Shown one piece after another: positions 5,617 to 12,566 of a DNA stretch of 12,566 nucleotides. Each line of letters begins with the position of its first letter. The stretch's first letter is position 1. A program made the translations under genes and the position numbers. The notes under the pieces were generated by a model. The model saw only the letters and a list, made by a program, of their open reading frames with translations, had not been told where the DNA came from and did no database searches. Source of the stretch: Rickettsiales bacterium (GTDB lineage Bacteria; Pseudomonadota; Alphaproteobacteria; Rickettsiales; UBA1997); NCBI GenBank assembly GCA_009693885.1, contig SHWK01000016.1, positions 1 through 12,566 of the forward strand, read 5' to 3'.

Positions 5617-6849
5617 ATGTCGCAAATTATTGATATTCTTGCACAAAAAATTTCCGCAAAATCACCTTTGATCGAAGATTGGTTTGCACAAAAATTTCAG
5701 CAAACTCCAGCAAATTTTTATAATTCAGTTGATTTGCGTCACTCTGGATTCAAAATTGCACCGATCGATACAAACTGCTTCCCTGCTGGCTTCAACAACC
5801 TTTGTGATATATCAAAAGATGCAGCAAAAATCATTGCTGATAAATGTATCACAGATCATTTTCCGCAAGCAAAAAATATTTTAATTGCCCCAGAAAATCA
5901 CACGCGCAATATGCGCTACCTAGAAAATGTTGCAATTTTACAAAAAATTATACAAAGCACCGGAAGGCTTGCCGTTGTTGGCTCGTTGATGGAAGATCTA
6001 AAAGAAAAAATGGTGATAAATTTAGATAGTGGCAAAAAACTTACGCTAAATCCTTTGATAAAAAATGGCGACCAGCTCACTACAGGCGATGGTTTCGCAC
6101 CAGATCTAATAATTCTCAACAATGATTTAACTGGCGGAATTCCATCATTTTTACAAGATATAAAAATTCCTATCACGCCATCTTTAAAGCTAGGTTGGTA
6201 TCAGCGCACCAAGTCGCACCATTTCACGCTCTACAATGATTTAGCGATAGAATTTGCTGCGATTATTGATATTGATCCTTGGCTGATTTCATCGATGCAT
6301 CGCTCTTGTCACGATGTCAATTTTAAAGAGCGCACTGGCATTAAATGTTTGGCAAAATATGTTGATGAATTAATGACAAAACTCAAAGAAAAATATCGCG
6401 AATATGGCATAAATGAAGATCCCTATTGCTACATGAAAGCCGACAACGGAACCTACGGAATGGCTGTTATGCCAGTTTTTTCAAGCGCCGATATTCTTGA
6501 TATCAACAAAAAAGAGCGCAACAAAATGAATATGCTCAAAGAGAGTACACAAAACACTATGGTGATGATTCAAGAAGGAATAAAAACCATCGATAAAATC
6601 GAAGGCAAAATCGCCGAACCAATGATTTACATGATCGGCGGCCAAATAGTAGGAAACCTGTTCCGCGCCAATGATCAACGCAACCAACTCGAAAGCTTAA
6701 ATGCCAGCGGTGCAGCTTTTTTTGATTTACGCAACTTAGAAGAAAATCAAATTGAGCTTGGCAGTAATAAAAAAGATGTTATTATTGTATATTCAGTAAT
6801 TTCAAGGCTTGCCGCTTTAGCTGCAGCGCAAGAAGATATAATTAAATAA
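5617..6849 (+). CDS. gshA: Glutamate-cysteine ligase, proteobacterial GshA type (PF08886-like)
   Basis: The protein is expected to join glutamate and cysteine to gamma-glutamylcysteine using ATP, the first step of glutathione synthesis in the cytoplasm. At 410 residues it is close to the usual length of the family first annotated in acidophilic iron oxidisers, which is unrelated in sequence to E. coli GshA. Recognisable blocks are SVDLRHSGFKIAPIDTN (37-53) with CFPAGFNN (54-61), APENHTRN (91-98), HRSCHDVNF (228-236), YMKADNGTYGM (272-282) and GGQIVGNLFRAN (341-352). The YMKADNGTYGM block resembles an ATP-grasp nucleotide-binding strand. The start lies 1 nt after the DUF2155 stop and a class I amidotransferase follows after 12 nt. 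No gshB is in the window. Family assignment is firm; the activity is inferred from the family. Confidence 0.9.
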   Translation: MSQIIDILAQKISAKSPLIEDWFAQKFQQTPANFYNSVDLRHSGFKIAPIDTNCFPAGFNNLCDISKDAAKIIADKCITDHFPQAKNILIAPENHTRNMRYLENVAILQKIIQSTGRLAVVGSLMEDLKEKMVINLDSGKKLTLNPLIKNGDQLTTGDGFAPDLIILNNDLTGGIPSFLQDIKIPITPSLKLGWYQRTKSHHFTLYNDLAIEFAAIIDIDPWLISSMHRSCHDVNFKERTGIKCLAKYVDELMTKLKEKYREYGINEDPYCYMKADNGTYGMAVMPVFSSADILDINKKERNKMNMLKESTQNTMVMIQEGIKTIDKIEGKIAEPMIYMIGGQIVGNLFRANDQRNQLESLNASGAAFFDLRNLEENQIELGSNKKDVIIVYSVISRLAALAAAQEDIIK

Positions 6850-6861
6850 TTTTTAAAAAAA

Positions 6862-7623
6862 ATGAATAAAGCTCAAAAACCTTTAATTGGCGTGGTTCCA
6901 GACTATCGTGAAGGTTCACCAACATGCTATTCGGTAAGATCACATTATGCTTTGCGTCGCAATTATATTGATATGCTCAACAATGATGGAGCCACAGTAA
7001 TCATACTTCCATACGATTATGATGCGATCGACAAATATCTCGAATTAATCGATGGATTAATGATTGTTGGCGGATTTTTTGATATTAATCCCAAAAAATA
7101 CGGCGCCAAAGAAATCCACCCAACCGTTATTCTCAACGAAACGCGCGAAAATTTTGAATTTGCTTTAGCTGAAAAAGCACTCAAAACCAATATGCCAATT
7201 CTAGGAATTTGCAACGGCATGCAGCTTTTAAACATCATTCATGGCGGCGATATTATTCAGCATATTCCTGATGAAAAAAACTTTATCATTCACGAACAAA
7301 GCAAAGTTCCAGGGATGGAAGATAGCGCCAAGGCCTATCACGATGTTGAAATTGAAGAAGGTACTTTATTGCACAAAATTGTTGGTGCCAAAACGATCCC
7401 AACAAATTCTTCACATCACCAAGGAATAAAAACTGCGGGCAAGGGCATAAAAATCAGCGCTTACGCCAGTGATGGCATGATCGAAGCGATTGAAGATCCA
7501 AGTCGCAATTTTTGCATCGGCGTACAATGGCATCCAGAATTTGATGTTTCGCAAGCCGATCAAAAAATCTTCGCTAGTTTTGTGGACGCAGCGATGAATT
7601 ACAAAGTTAAGCACAATTTATAG
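6862..7623 (+). CDS. Class I glutamine amidotransferase, peptidase C26 / gamma-glutamyl hydrolase family
   Basis: This 253-residue protein has the layout of PuuD-like gamma-glutamyl-gamma-aminobutyrate hydrolases. GLMIVGGFFDINPKKYG (65-81) is the family GG-D-x-x-P-x-x-Y motif. GICNGMQLLN (115-124) contains the nucleophile Cys117, NSSHHQG (182-188) is a conserved substrate-side motif, and GVQWHPEF (220-227) supplies His224 and Glu226 of the catalytic triad. It should hydrolyse a gamma-glutamyl amide bond in the cytoplasm. Nothing else of a putrescine pathway is present, so GABA release is not supported. Its position 12 nt behind gshA raises a glutathione-related or gamma-glutamyl peptide substrate as an alternative, which is only inference. 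It is the last gene of its run. No Shine-Dalgarno sequence is visible before the ATG. Confidence 0.9.
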   Translation: MNKAQKPLIGVVPDYREGSPTCYSVRSHYALRRNYIDMLNNDGATVIILPYDYDAIDKYLELIDGLMIVGGFFDINPKKYGAKEIHPTVILNETRENFEFALAEKALKTNMPILGICNGMQLLNIIHGGDIIQHIPDEKNFIIHEQSKVPGMEDSAKAYHDVEIEEGTLLHKIVGAKTIPTNSSHHQGIKTAGKGIKISAYASDGMIEAIEDPSRNFCIGVQWHPEFDVSQADQKIFASFVDAAMNYKVKHNL

Positions 7624-7691
7624 GCACTTAAAAATATCGAAAATGTAAAAACGAATTACCTGAAGAAATGCGCGAGCCAACGCTTGTGTAA

Positions 7692-7721
7692 GCTTTAGCG
7701 AAAGCACGCCCGCGAGAGCGG
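7692..7721. repeat. Two small hairpins before the second 17-nt repeat
   Basis: The first is gcttt (7692-7696) pairing aaagc (7701-7705) around agcg. The second is ccgc (7710-7713) pairing gcgg (7718-7721) around a gaga tetraloop. They lie in the 124-nt space between the amidotransferase gene and rluB. A GC hairpin followed by an A/T stretch and then the 17-nt repeat repeats the arrangement at 545-580. Confidence 0.45.
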
Positions 7722-7726
7722 TAAAT

Positions 7727-7743
7727 AAAATTTAATATATACT
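7727..7743 (+). repeat. 17-nt direct repeat, copy 2 (possible rluB promoter element)
   Basis: aaaatttaatatatact is identical to 564-580. It ends 4 nt before the rluB ATG. Its tatact (7738-7743) is a good -10 match, which would put the transcription start at or next to the ATG, i.e. a leaderless message. No convincing -35 element is present about 17 nt upstream (agagcg), so promoter activity is only a possibility. Confidence 0.45.
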
Positions 7744-7747
7744 TCTC

Positions 7748-8491
7748 ATGACAGAAAACACAAAAAAAGGCACCAGAATCGCCAAAATAATCGCCCATGC
7801 AGGCCATTGCTCACGCCGTGAGGCTGAAGCCCTCATCGCCGAAGGACGCGTTCAAGTTAATGGTGTCACAATTGATACGCCAGCTACTTTAATCACTGAT
7901 CAGGCAATCAAAATTGATAATAAATTACTTGCACAAACCAACGATATTCGCCTTTTTCTTTTTCATAAACCAGCAGGCACAATCACTACCAACAAAGATC
8001 CACAAGATCGCAAAACAATTTTCGAATTATTACCAAAAAACCTACCGCGCCTAATTAGCGTTGGACGCCTAGATTACAACACTGAAGGCCTCCTCCTATT
8101 CACTACCAATGGTGATTTAGCGCGCTTAATTGAATTGCCAAAAACCAAATGGATCCGCACCTATCGTGCCCGCGTTTTTGGCCATCTCAATCACGAACGC
8201 CTCAAAAAGCTTGAAAACGGTATCACCGTTGATGGCGTGCGCTATGGATCAATCAAAGTTACGGTTGATGTTGAAAAAGACTCAAATTCTTGGCTAACAA
8301 TTTCAATCACTGAAGGAAAAAATCGTGAGATTAGAAAGGTAATGGAAGAATTAGGGCTAAAAGTTAATCGCCTAATCCGCACTTCATTTGGGCCTTTCAC
8401 CCTAGGAAAGCTTGGCGTTGGAGAAATCCAAGAAGTCACAAAAGCGGCAATAAAAAGCGCCATAGACCCTAGTTTTTTTGCCAAAAACTAA
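7748..8491 (+). CDS. rluB: 23S rRNA pseudouridine synthase, RluB/RsuA family
   Basis: This 247-residue protein has an N-terminal S4 RNA-binding domain (about 8-60, with SRREAEALIAEGRVQVNG at 22-39) and a RsuA/RluB/RluE-type catalytic domain. Catalytic Asp109 sits in VGRLDYNTEGLLLFTTNGDL. FHKPAG (72-77) and KNREIRKVMEELG (191-203) are further family motifs. It isomerises a specific uridine in rRNA to pseudouridine. RluB, acting on 23S rRNA helix 90, is the most likely member because of length and because this is the usual alphaproteobacterial form, but RsuA or RluE specificity cannot be excluded from sequence alone. A 124-nt upstream gap suggests it starts a new transcription unit. The ATG is only 4 nt from the repeated tatact sequence and has no Shine-Dalgarno site. 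Confidence 0.88.
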   Translation: MTENTKKGTRIAKIIAHAGHCSRREAEALIAEGRVQVNGVTIDTPATLITDQAIKIDNKLLAQTNDIRLFLFHKPAGTITTNKDPQDRKTIFELLPKNLPRLISVGRLDYNTEGLLLFTTNGDLARLIELPKTKWIRTYRARVFGHLNHERLKKLENGITVDGVRYGSIKVTVDVEKDSNSWLTISITEGKNREIRKVMEELGLKVNRLIRTSFGPFTLGKLGVGEIQEVTKAAIKSAIDPSFFAKN

Positions 8492-8580
8492 ATACTTCCA
8501 AAATATTTTTTTCGATGTATGTTTTATACCGTTCAAGGCGCAAACACTAGCGCTGCATTATCTAAAATTGCTTTATAATT
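8492..8580 (+). promoter_or_regulatory. Upstream region of fabF with a -10-like box
   Basis: The 89-nt gap contains tataat (8574-8579), a perfect -10 hexamer, but only 1 nt before the fabF ATG, so a transcript from it would begin inside the gene. A second candidate, ttatac (8524-8529), lies far enough upstream to give a normal leader. Neither has a clear -35 box. No acpP or other small gene is hidden here. Confidence 0.25.
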
Positions 8581-9855
8581 ATGACAAAAAGAAGAATCGT
8601 TATCACTGGTATTGGGGCTGTTACACCTTTAGCATCAACCATCGAAGCCACTTGGAAAAAACTCATTAATGGTCAATCTGGTCTTGGAAATATCACAATT
8701 TTTGACCCAACAGAATCACCTTGCAAAATTGCTGGCGAAGTTAAATTAGTAATTGAAGGCCAAATCAACCCTGATTTATTCAATATTGATCAATATATCG
8801 AGATGAAAGAACAGCGTAAAATGGATCGCTTCATCCATTTTGCTATTGCGGCAGCAGAGCAAGCAATCGCAGATTCTGGCTACAAACCACTAGATGAAGA
8901 AGCGCAATACCGCACTGGCGTTATGATCGGCTCAGGCATTGGCGGCTTGCCGATGATCGAAAAAACCGTCCTCCACATGAAAGAAAAAGGCATTCGCAAA
9001 ATCAGTCCTTTTTTTATCCCCGCAAGCTTGATTAACCTAGCTTCTGGCCATGTTTCAATTCGCCATGGCTATATGGGGCCAAATCACGCAACGGTTACTG
9101 CTTGCGCCAGCGGCAGCCATGCTATTGGTGATTCGGCACGCATGATCGAACATGGCGATGTTGATGTCATGATCTGTGGTGGCGCTGAATCAGCAATCTG
9201 CGAAGTAGGAATCGGCGGTTTCGCGGCAATGCGCGCACTTTCAACCAACTTTAACGATAATCCATCAGCAGGCTCACGCCCTTGGGATAAAGATCGCGAC
9301 GGTTTCGTCATGGGTGAAGGCTCAGGAATCCTTGTACTAGAAGAGTACGAGCACGCCAAAAAACGCGGCGCTAAAATGTATGCCGAAATTATTGGTTATG
9401 GCCTTTCTGGCGACGCATATCATGTTACCGCCCCTGAAGCTAGCGGCCGCGGTGCAGCTCGCGCTATGCAACAAGCTTTGGCTCGCGCCGGCATTAATGT
9501 TGATCAAGTCGATTACATCAACGCCCACGGTACATCAACTCCACTTGGTGATGAAATTGAAGTCGGTGCAGTTAAAAAAGTTTTTGGTGATCATGCTTAT
9601 AAACTTTCAATGTCTTCAACCAAATCGTCAACTGGCCACTTGCTTGGTGCCGCTGGCTCTGTTGAAGCTATTTTTAGCGCCCTTGCAATCAGAGATAGTG
9701 TTGCTCCACCAACACTAAATCTTGATAATCCATCTGATAGTTGCGATATAGATTTAGTTGCAAAAGTTGCCAAAAACCGCAAAATTGATATTGTAATGTC
9801 AAACTCATTCGGATTCGGCGGAACCAACGCCTGCGTTATTTTAAAAAGAATTTAA
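8581..9855 (+). CDS. fabF: Beta-ketoacyl-[acyl-carrier-protein] synthase II
   Basis: FabF condenses malonyl-ACP with acyl-ACP in the elongation cycle of fatty acid synthesis. The 424-residue protein is full length and has the complete Cys-His-His triad: Cys175 in TACASG, His316 in NAHGTSTP and His353 in TGHLLGAAG, with Lys348 in STKSSTGH. RRIVITGIGAVTPL opens the protein and SNSFGFGGTNA (407-417) is the C-terminal glycine-rich loop. Length and the SRPWDKDRDGFVMGEG stretch (232-247) favour FabF over FabB. In many proteobacteria acpP directly precedes fabF; here rluB does, and acpP must be elsewhere. mltG follows after 9 nt, an arrangement common in alphaproteobacteria. No Shine-Dalgarno sequence precedes the ATG. 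Confidence 0.97.
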   Translation: MTKRRIVITGIGAVTPLASTIEATWKKLINGQSGLGNITIFDPTESPCKIAGEVKLVIEGQINPDLFNIDQYIEMKEQRKMDRFIHFAIAAAEQAIADSGYKPLDEEAQYRTGVMIGSGIGGLPMIEKTVLHMKEKGIRKISPFFIPASLINLASGHVSIRHGYMGPNHATVTACASGSHAIGDSARMIEHGDVDVMICGGAESAICEVGIGGFAAMRALSTNFNDNPSAGSRPWDKDRDGFVMGEGSGILVLEEYEHAKKRGAKMYAEIIGYGLSGDAYHVTAPEASGRGAARAMQQALARAGINVDQVDYINAHGTSTPLGDEIEVGAVKKVFGDHAYKLSMSSTKSSTGHLLGAAGSVEAIFSALAIRDSVAPPTLNLDNPSDSCDIDLVAKVAKNRKIDIVMSNSFGFGGTNACVILKRI

Positions 9856-9864
9856 TTAAATTCA

Positions 9865-10938
9865 ATGTCACCAAAATCACTTCGCAAAATTTGTTTATAT
9901 TTTTCGGCGGCGGTTTTGTGCTATCTCATTTTAATTTTAGGCATCATTGTTTATTTTAATTCACCAAATAGTTATCACCTTGAAGATAGGCGCTTCGTTA
10001 TCGAAAAAGGCATGACTTTTCGCCAAGTTGTAGATAAGCTTTACGCAGAAAAAATTATCAAAAGCCCAACAACTTTTCTTTATTTATCGCGTCTTGTCAA
10101 AGGCCGTCATTTTAAAGTGCGCTATGGTGAATATTTCTTTGAAAAAAATATTTCTTACTATAAAATTCTACACAAAACCATTCGTGGCTACATTTTCTTC
10201 CGCAAATTCACCGTTGCTGAAGGCCTTTCCAGCAAAAGCGCCTTGGTCATTCTTAACAATTCTCCCGGCTTAATTGGCGAGGCCCCAAAAAGCATAGTTG
10301 AAGGCAGTATTTTACCCGAAACATATTTTTATTCTTTCAATGATAGCAAATCGGCAATGCTAAAAAGAATGCAAATTTCAATGAGCAAAAACATTGATCA
10401 GCTCTGGGAAAAACGCGATTTAACAATTCCGATCAAAACCAAAGAACAAGCAATTATCCTTGCCTCAATCGTTGAAAAAGAAACTGGCTTCGCTGACGAA
10501 AGACCAAAAGTCGCCTCCGTTTTCATCAACCGCTTGCGCAAGGGGATAAAACTACAATCCGATCCAACAATTATTTATTCCTTCTCCTTTGGTGATAAAA
10601 GATTGGAAAGACCAATTAGAATGAGCGATATTCGCAATAATTCTCCATTTAACACTTATTCGATTTATGGCCTGCCGCCTGCACCAATCTGCAATCCAGG
10701 ATTAGCCTCGATCAAAGCCGTGCTTAACCCACCACAAACTAATTATATTTATTTTGTTGCAACTGGCACCAATGGCGGGCACTATTTCTCAGTCACTCTG
10801 CGCGAGCATAACGAATCTGTTGCCAAATATCGCAACGCTATACAAGTCAAGCAAGCGCCTGCCGCTTCAGCGGTTACAGCTCCAGCAAAACATCATAATA
10901 ACGATGGAGAGCCAGAGCATGAGCGCATCACCGATTAA
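9865..10938 (+). CDS. mltG: Endolytic murein transglycosylase MltG
   Basis: MltG is an inner-membrane enzyme that cuts nascent glycan strands and is thought to set their length. The protein (357 aa) has one N-terminal membrane helix (about 10-31), then the YceG domain on the periplasmic side. The catalytic glutamate lies in ASIVEKET (200-207; Glu204 by analogy with the E. coli enzyme). LQSDPTIIY (230-238), NTYSIYGLPPAPICNPG (263-279) and GGHYFS (304-309) are conserved. A LysM-like portion around residues 42-90 precedes the catalytic part. The last 30 residues (about 328-357) are Ala/Pro/His/Glu-rich, low in complexity and probably disordered. The gene starts 9 nt after fabF, and nadK follows after 20 nt. 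Together with Slt it gives this cell at least two lytic transglycosylases. Confidence 0.96.
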   Translation: MSPKSLRKICLYFSAAVLCYLILILGIIVYFNSPNSYHLEDRRFVIEKGMTFRQVVDKLYAEKIIKSPTTFLYLSRLVKGRHFKVRYGEYFFEKNISYYKILHKTIRGYIFFRKFTVAEGLSSKSALVILNNSPGLIGEAPKSIVEGSILPETYFYSFNDSKSAMLKRMQISMSKNIDQLWEKRDLTIPIKTKEQAIILASIVEKETGFADERPKVASVFINRLRKGIKLQSDPTIIYSFSFGDKRLERPIRMSDIRNNSPFNTYSIYGLPPAPICNPGLASIKAVLNPPQTNYIYFVATGTNGGHYFSVTLREHNESVAKYRNAIQVKQAPAASAVTAPAKHHNNDGEPEHERITD

Positions 10939-10958
10939 AAACAATTAATTGCAACAAC

Positions 10959-11750
10959 ATGACCGATCAAAAAATCGCCATCATCGCTGCTTCTAACAAT
11001 AAAAACGCTGCGGAGAAAAAAAATCTCCTTATAAAAAAATATAATTTTCTCGATTTAGAAAAAAATCCCAACAAAACCGATGGCATAGATCTTATTGTGG
11101 CTCTAGGCGGCGACGGCACAATACTTCATTTACTTCATCAATTTGAAAAAAATCCGCTACCATTTTACGGAATAAATTGTGGCACCATTGGCTTTTTGAT
11201 GAATGTTTATAACGAAGAAAATCTACTCACCACTATCAAAAATTCTCAAGCCTCAATCCTTAATCCACTTAGAATGGACGCGGTTACAGAGGATGATAGA
11301 AAACATAGTCACATCGCAATAAATGAAGTTTCTTTATTAAGACAACTCAGTCAAGCCGCTAAAATCAATGTTCGCGTCAATGGCCATGAAAGACTAAATC
11401 ATCTCTCCACCGATGGAATTTTAGTCGCAACGCCCGCAGGAAGCACTGCCTACAACCTTTCACTGCGCGGACCAATCATTCCATTTGGAGCCAAAATGCT
11501 CGCCCTCACCCCAATCAGCCCCTTTCGCCCACGCAATTGGCACGGCGCAATTTTGCCATCTGATAGCGTAGTTGAATTTAATATTGTAGATTACAAAATG
11601 CGCCCAGTTAGCGCCACAGCTGATTATACTGAGGTTAGAAATGTGAAAAAAGTGACAGTGAGAGAAGATTCATCGTTAAAATTTACTCTGTTATTTGATC
11701 CTAATCACTCACTGGAAGAAAGAATTATTCGTGAGCAATTTGTAAGCTAA
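10959..11750 (+). CDS. nadK: NAD kinase
   Basis: NadK phosphorylates NAD+ to NADP+ using ATP (or polyphosphate in some bacteria) in the cytoplasm. The 263-residue protein matches the short alphaproteobacterial form. It carries the GGDGT motif (50-54) with catalytic Asp52, CGTIGFLMN (74-82), the NE pair of INEVSLLR (121-128), the glycine-rich STDGILVATPAGSTAYNLS (150-168), and LTPISPFRPRNWHGAILP (183-200). The N-terminal 40 residues are short and lysine/asparagine-rich compared with longer homologues, but the fold elements are present. It starts 20 nt after mltG, and a formyltransferase-like gene starts 1 nt after its stop, so it sits inside a probable operon. No Shine-Dalgarno site is seen. 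Confidence 0.96.
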   Translation: MTDQKIAIIAASNNKNAAEKKNLLIKKYNFLDLEKNPNKTDGIDLIVALGGDGTILHLLHQFEKNPLPFYGINCGTIGFLMNVYNEENLLTTIKNSQASILNPLRMDAVTEDDRKHSHIAINEVSLLRQLSQAAKINVRVNGHERLNHLSTDGILVATPAGSTAYNLSLRGPIIPFGAKMLALTPISPFRPRNWHGAILPSDSVVEFNIVDYKMRPVSATADYTEVRNVKKVTVREDSSLKFTLLFDPNHSLEERIIREQFVS

Positions 11751-11751
11751 T

Positions 11752-12566
11752 ATGAAAATAATTCTTTGCTTAAACCGCGATATACATGCTGCCCTAGCCT
11801 TAAACCTAATTTTTCCTGCACTTAAAAATCATCAAGTAAAGATTATTCTTTCCGAAGCGCCAGCAAAAACCACCAATCTACCAGATGAAATTTTGCAGTT
11901 AAAAAAACATGAGCAAGATGCAATGAATGATCTATTTGCAAAGCTTGATGGCCTTATCCAACACAAATATTGTCTGGGCACTTTGCGCAAATTGTTCTCC
12001 AGAAAACAATATAACCACAATTCAAAATTCAAAACTTTTAACCAAATCGCACATTTTTTTAATAATAAAATCACCACTTATCACGATATAAACGCCAGCG
12101 ATGCCGTTGCTGATATAAAAAACTTCAACCCTGATTTAATTATCTCAATTCGCTTCAAACAAATCTTTCACGAACAAATAATCAAAATCCCCCAACGCGG
12201 AATCGTAAATTTACATTCAGGGATTCTACCAAAATATCGCGGCATCATGCCTAGCTTTTGGGCTATTCTAAGGGGAGAGAAAGAGGTCGGATGCACACTG
12301 CATTATATTGATGATTCGCGAATTGATTGCGGCAGAGTTATCAGCCTTTCGCGGCAGAAGATTTTGCTGGAACGCTCACTTATTTTTAATGTCGGAACTT
12401 TATATAAAGAGGGCTGTAAGATGATCGTGAGTTTTTTGCAGCAAGTTGAAAAGGGATCTGACATCTCAACACTAGATCAGGCAGAGCTTGGTAAGGTCAA
12501 TTATTTTTCTACTCCACAACAAGATAGCGTGGAAAAATTTTGTGAGATTATGCCAATGGCAACAAA
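11752..12566 (+). CDS. Formyltransferase-family protein (3' end outside window)
   Basis: The ATG 1 nt after the nadK stop opens a frame that runs without a stop for 271 codons to the window edge. Its centre has the N10-formyl-tetrahydrofolate transferase signature: IVNLHSGILPKYRG (151-164) with the Asn153 / His155 pair, then a P-x-x-W-A-I-x-x-G segment and LHYIDDSRIDCGRVI (183-197) with Asp192. This is the Asn-His-Asp triad of methionyl-tRNA, GAR and sugar-amine formyltransferases. The N-terminus (MKIILCLNRDIHAALALNLI) looks like the first Rossmann strand, but the following 100 residues do not match Fmt or PurN as I know them. I therefore call it an uncharacterised formyltransferase, perhaps a sugar-modifying one; the substrate is unknown. 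No frameshift is seen. Confidence 0.8.
   Translation, partial: MKIILCLNRDIHAALALNLIFPALKNHQVKIILSEAPAKTTNLPDEILQLKKHEQDAMNDLFAKLDGLIQHKYCLGTLRKLFSRKQYNHNSKFKTFNQIAHFFNNKITTYHDINASDAVADIKNFNPDLIISIRFKQIFHEQIIKIPQRGIVNLHSGILPKYRGIMPSFWAILRGEKEVGCTLHYIDDSRIDCGRVISLSRQKILLERSLIFNVGTLYKEGCKMIVSFLQQVEKGSDISTLDQAELGKVNYFSTPQQDSVEKFCEIMPMAT

Noticed and set aside
8478..8669. Open frame spanning the rluB-fabF gap
   Set aside because: Most of it overlaps the ends of rluB and fabF out of frame, and its translation shows no signal, domain or acyl-carrier motif.
9380..9718. 112-codon open frame inside fabF on the same strand
   Set aside because: It lies in another frame of a fully conserved fabF and its product has no recognisable family; it is a shadow frame.
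10861..10873. Small hairpin ccgct/agcgg within the mltG 3' end
   Set aside because: Five base pairs inside a coding region with an alanine-rich tail; expected by chance from codon use.

Overview
The window looks like a piece of an AT-rich alphaproteobacterial chromosome. The strongest taxonomic markers are a bacterial homologue of the mitochondrial complex I subunit NDUFA12 and a DUF2155 protein close by. Both are characteristic of Alphaproteobacteria and often sit near each other there. AT richness, poly-A tracts, palindrome-packed intergenic DNA and a GshA of the proteobacterial PF08886 type suggest a Rickettsiales-like or other host-associated lineage. That placement is an inference; no rRNA or other phylogenetic marker is present to settle it.

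Layout. Positions 1-165 (+) hold the C-terminal end of a protein with a LamG/concanavalin-like fold tail. It converges on a minus-strand block that reads from right to left: a soluble lytic transglycosylase (Slt-like, about 2131-4260), purF (704-2125, only 5 nt from slt), a 265-nt intergenic region built almost entirely of stem-loops, and xseB (223-438). A short AT-rich divergent region (about 4261-4376) separates this block from two plus-strand gene runs. Run one (4377-7623) is NDUFA12 - mlaD - DUF2155 - gshA - class I glutamine amidotransferase (peptidase C26). Its gaps are 2, -14, 1 and 12 nt, so it is very probably one transcript. Run two (7748 to the window end) is rluB - fabF - mltG - nadK - a truncated formyltransferase-family gene. 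The last four are separated by 9, 20 and 1 nt.

How the genes work together. Most are housekeeping. PurF starts purine synthesis, NadK makes NADP+, FabF elongates fatty acids and GshA starts glutathione synthesis. RluB modifies 23S rRNA and XseB belongs to exonuclease VII. Slt and MltG are two periplasmic/inner-membrane lytic transglycosylases acting on peptidoglycan, MlaD belongs to the phospholipid-trafficking Mla system, and NDUFA12 belongs to complex I. Active peptidoglycan and outer-membrane maintenance implies a Gram-negative cell with a real wall.

I did not find a convincing undescribed multi-gene system. The most unusual material is non-coding. Five stem-loops are tiled end to end over 471-691, including a perfect 30-bp inverted repeat 12 nt from the purF stop. 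A 17-nt sequence from that cluster recurs exactly at 7727-7743, again just after a small GC-rich hairpin, directly in front of rluB. Recognisable Shine-Dalgarno sequences are almost absent throughout. Two partial genes at the window edges (1-165 and 11752-12566) were read by direct translation.
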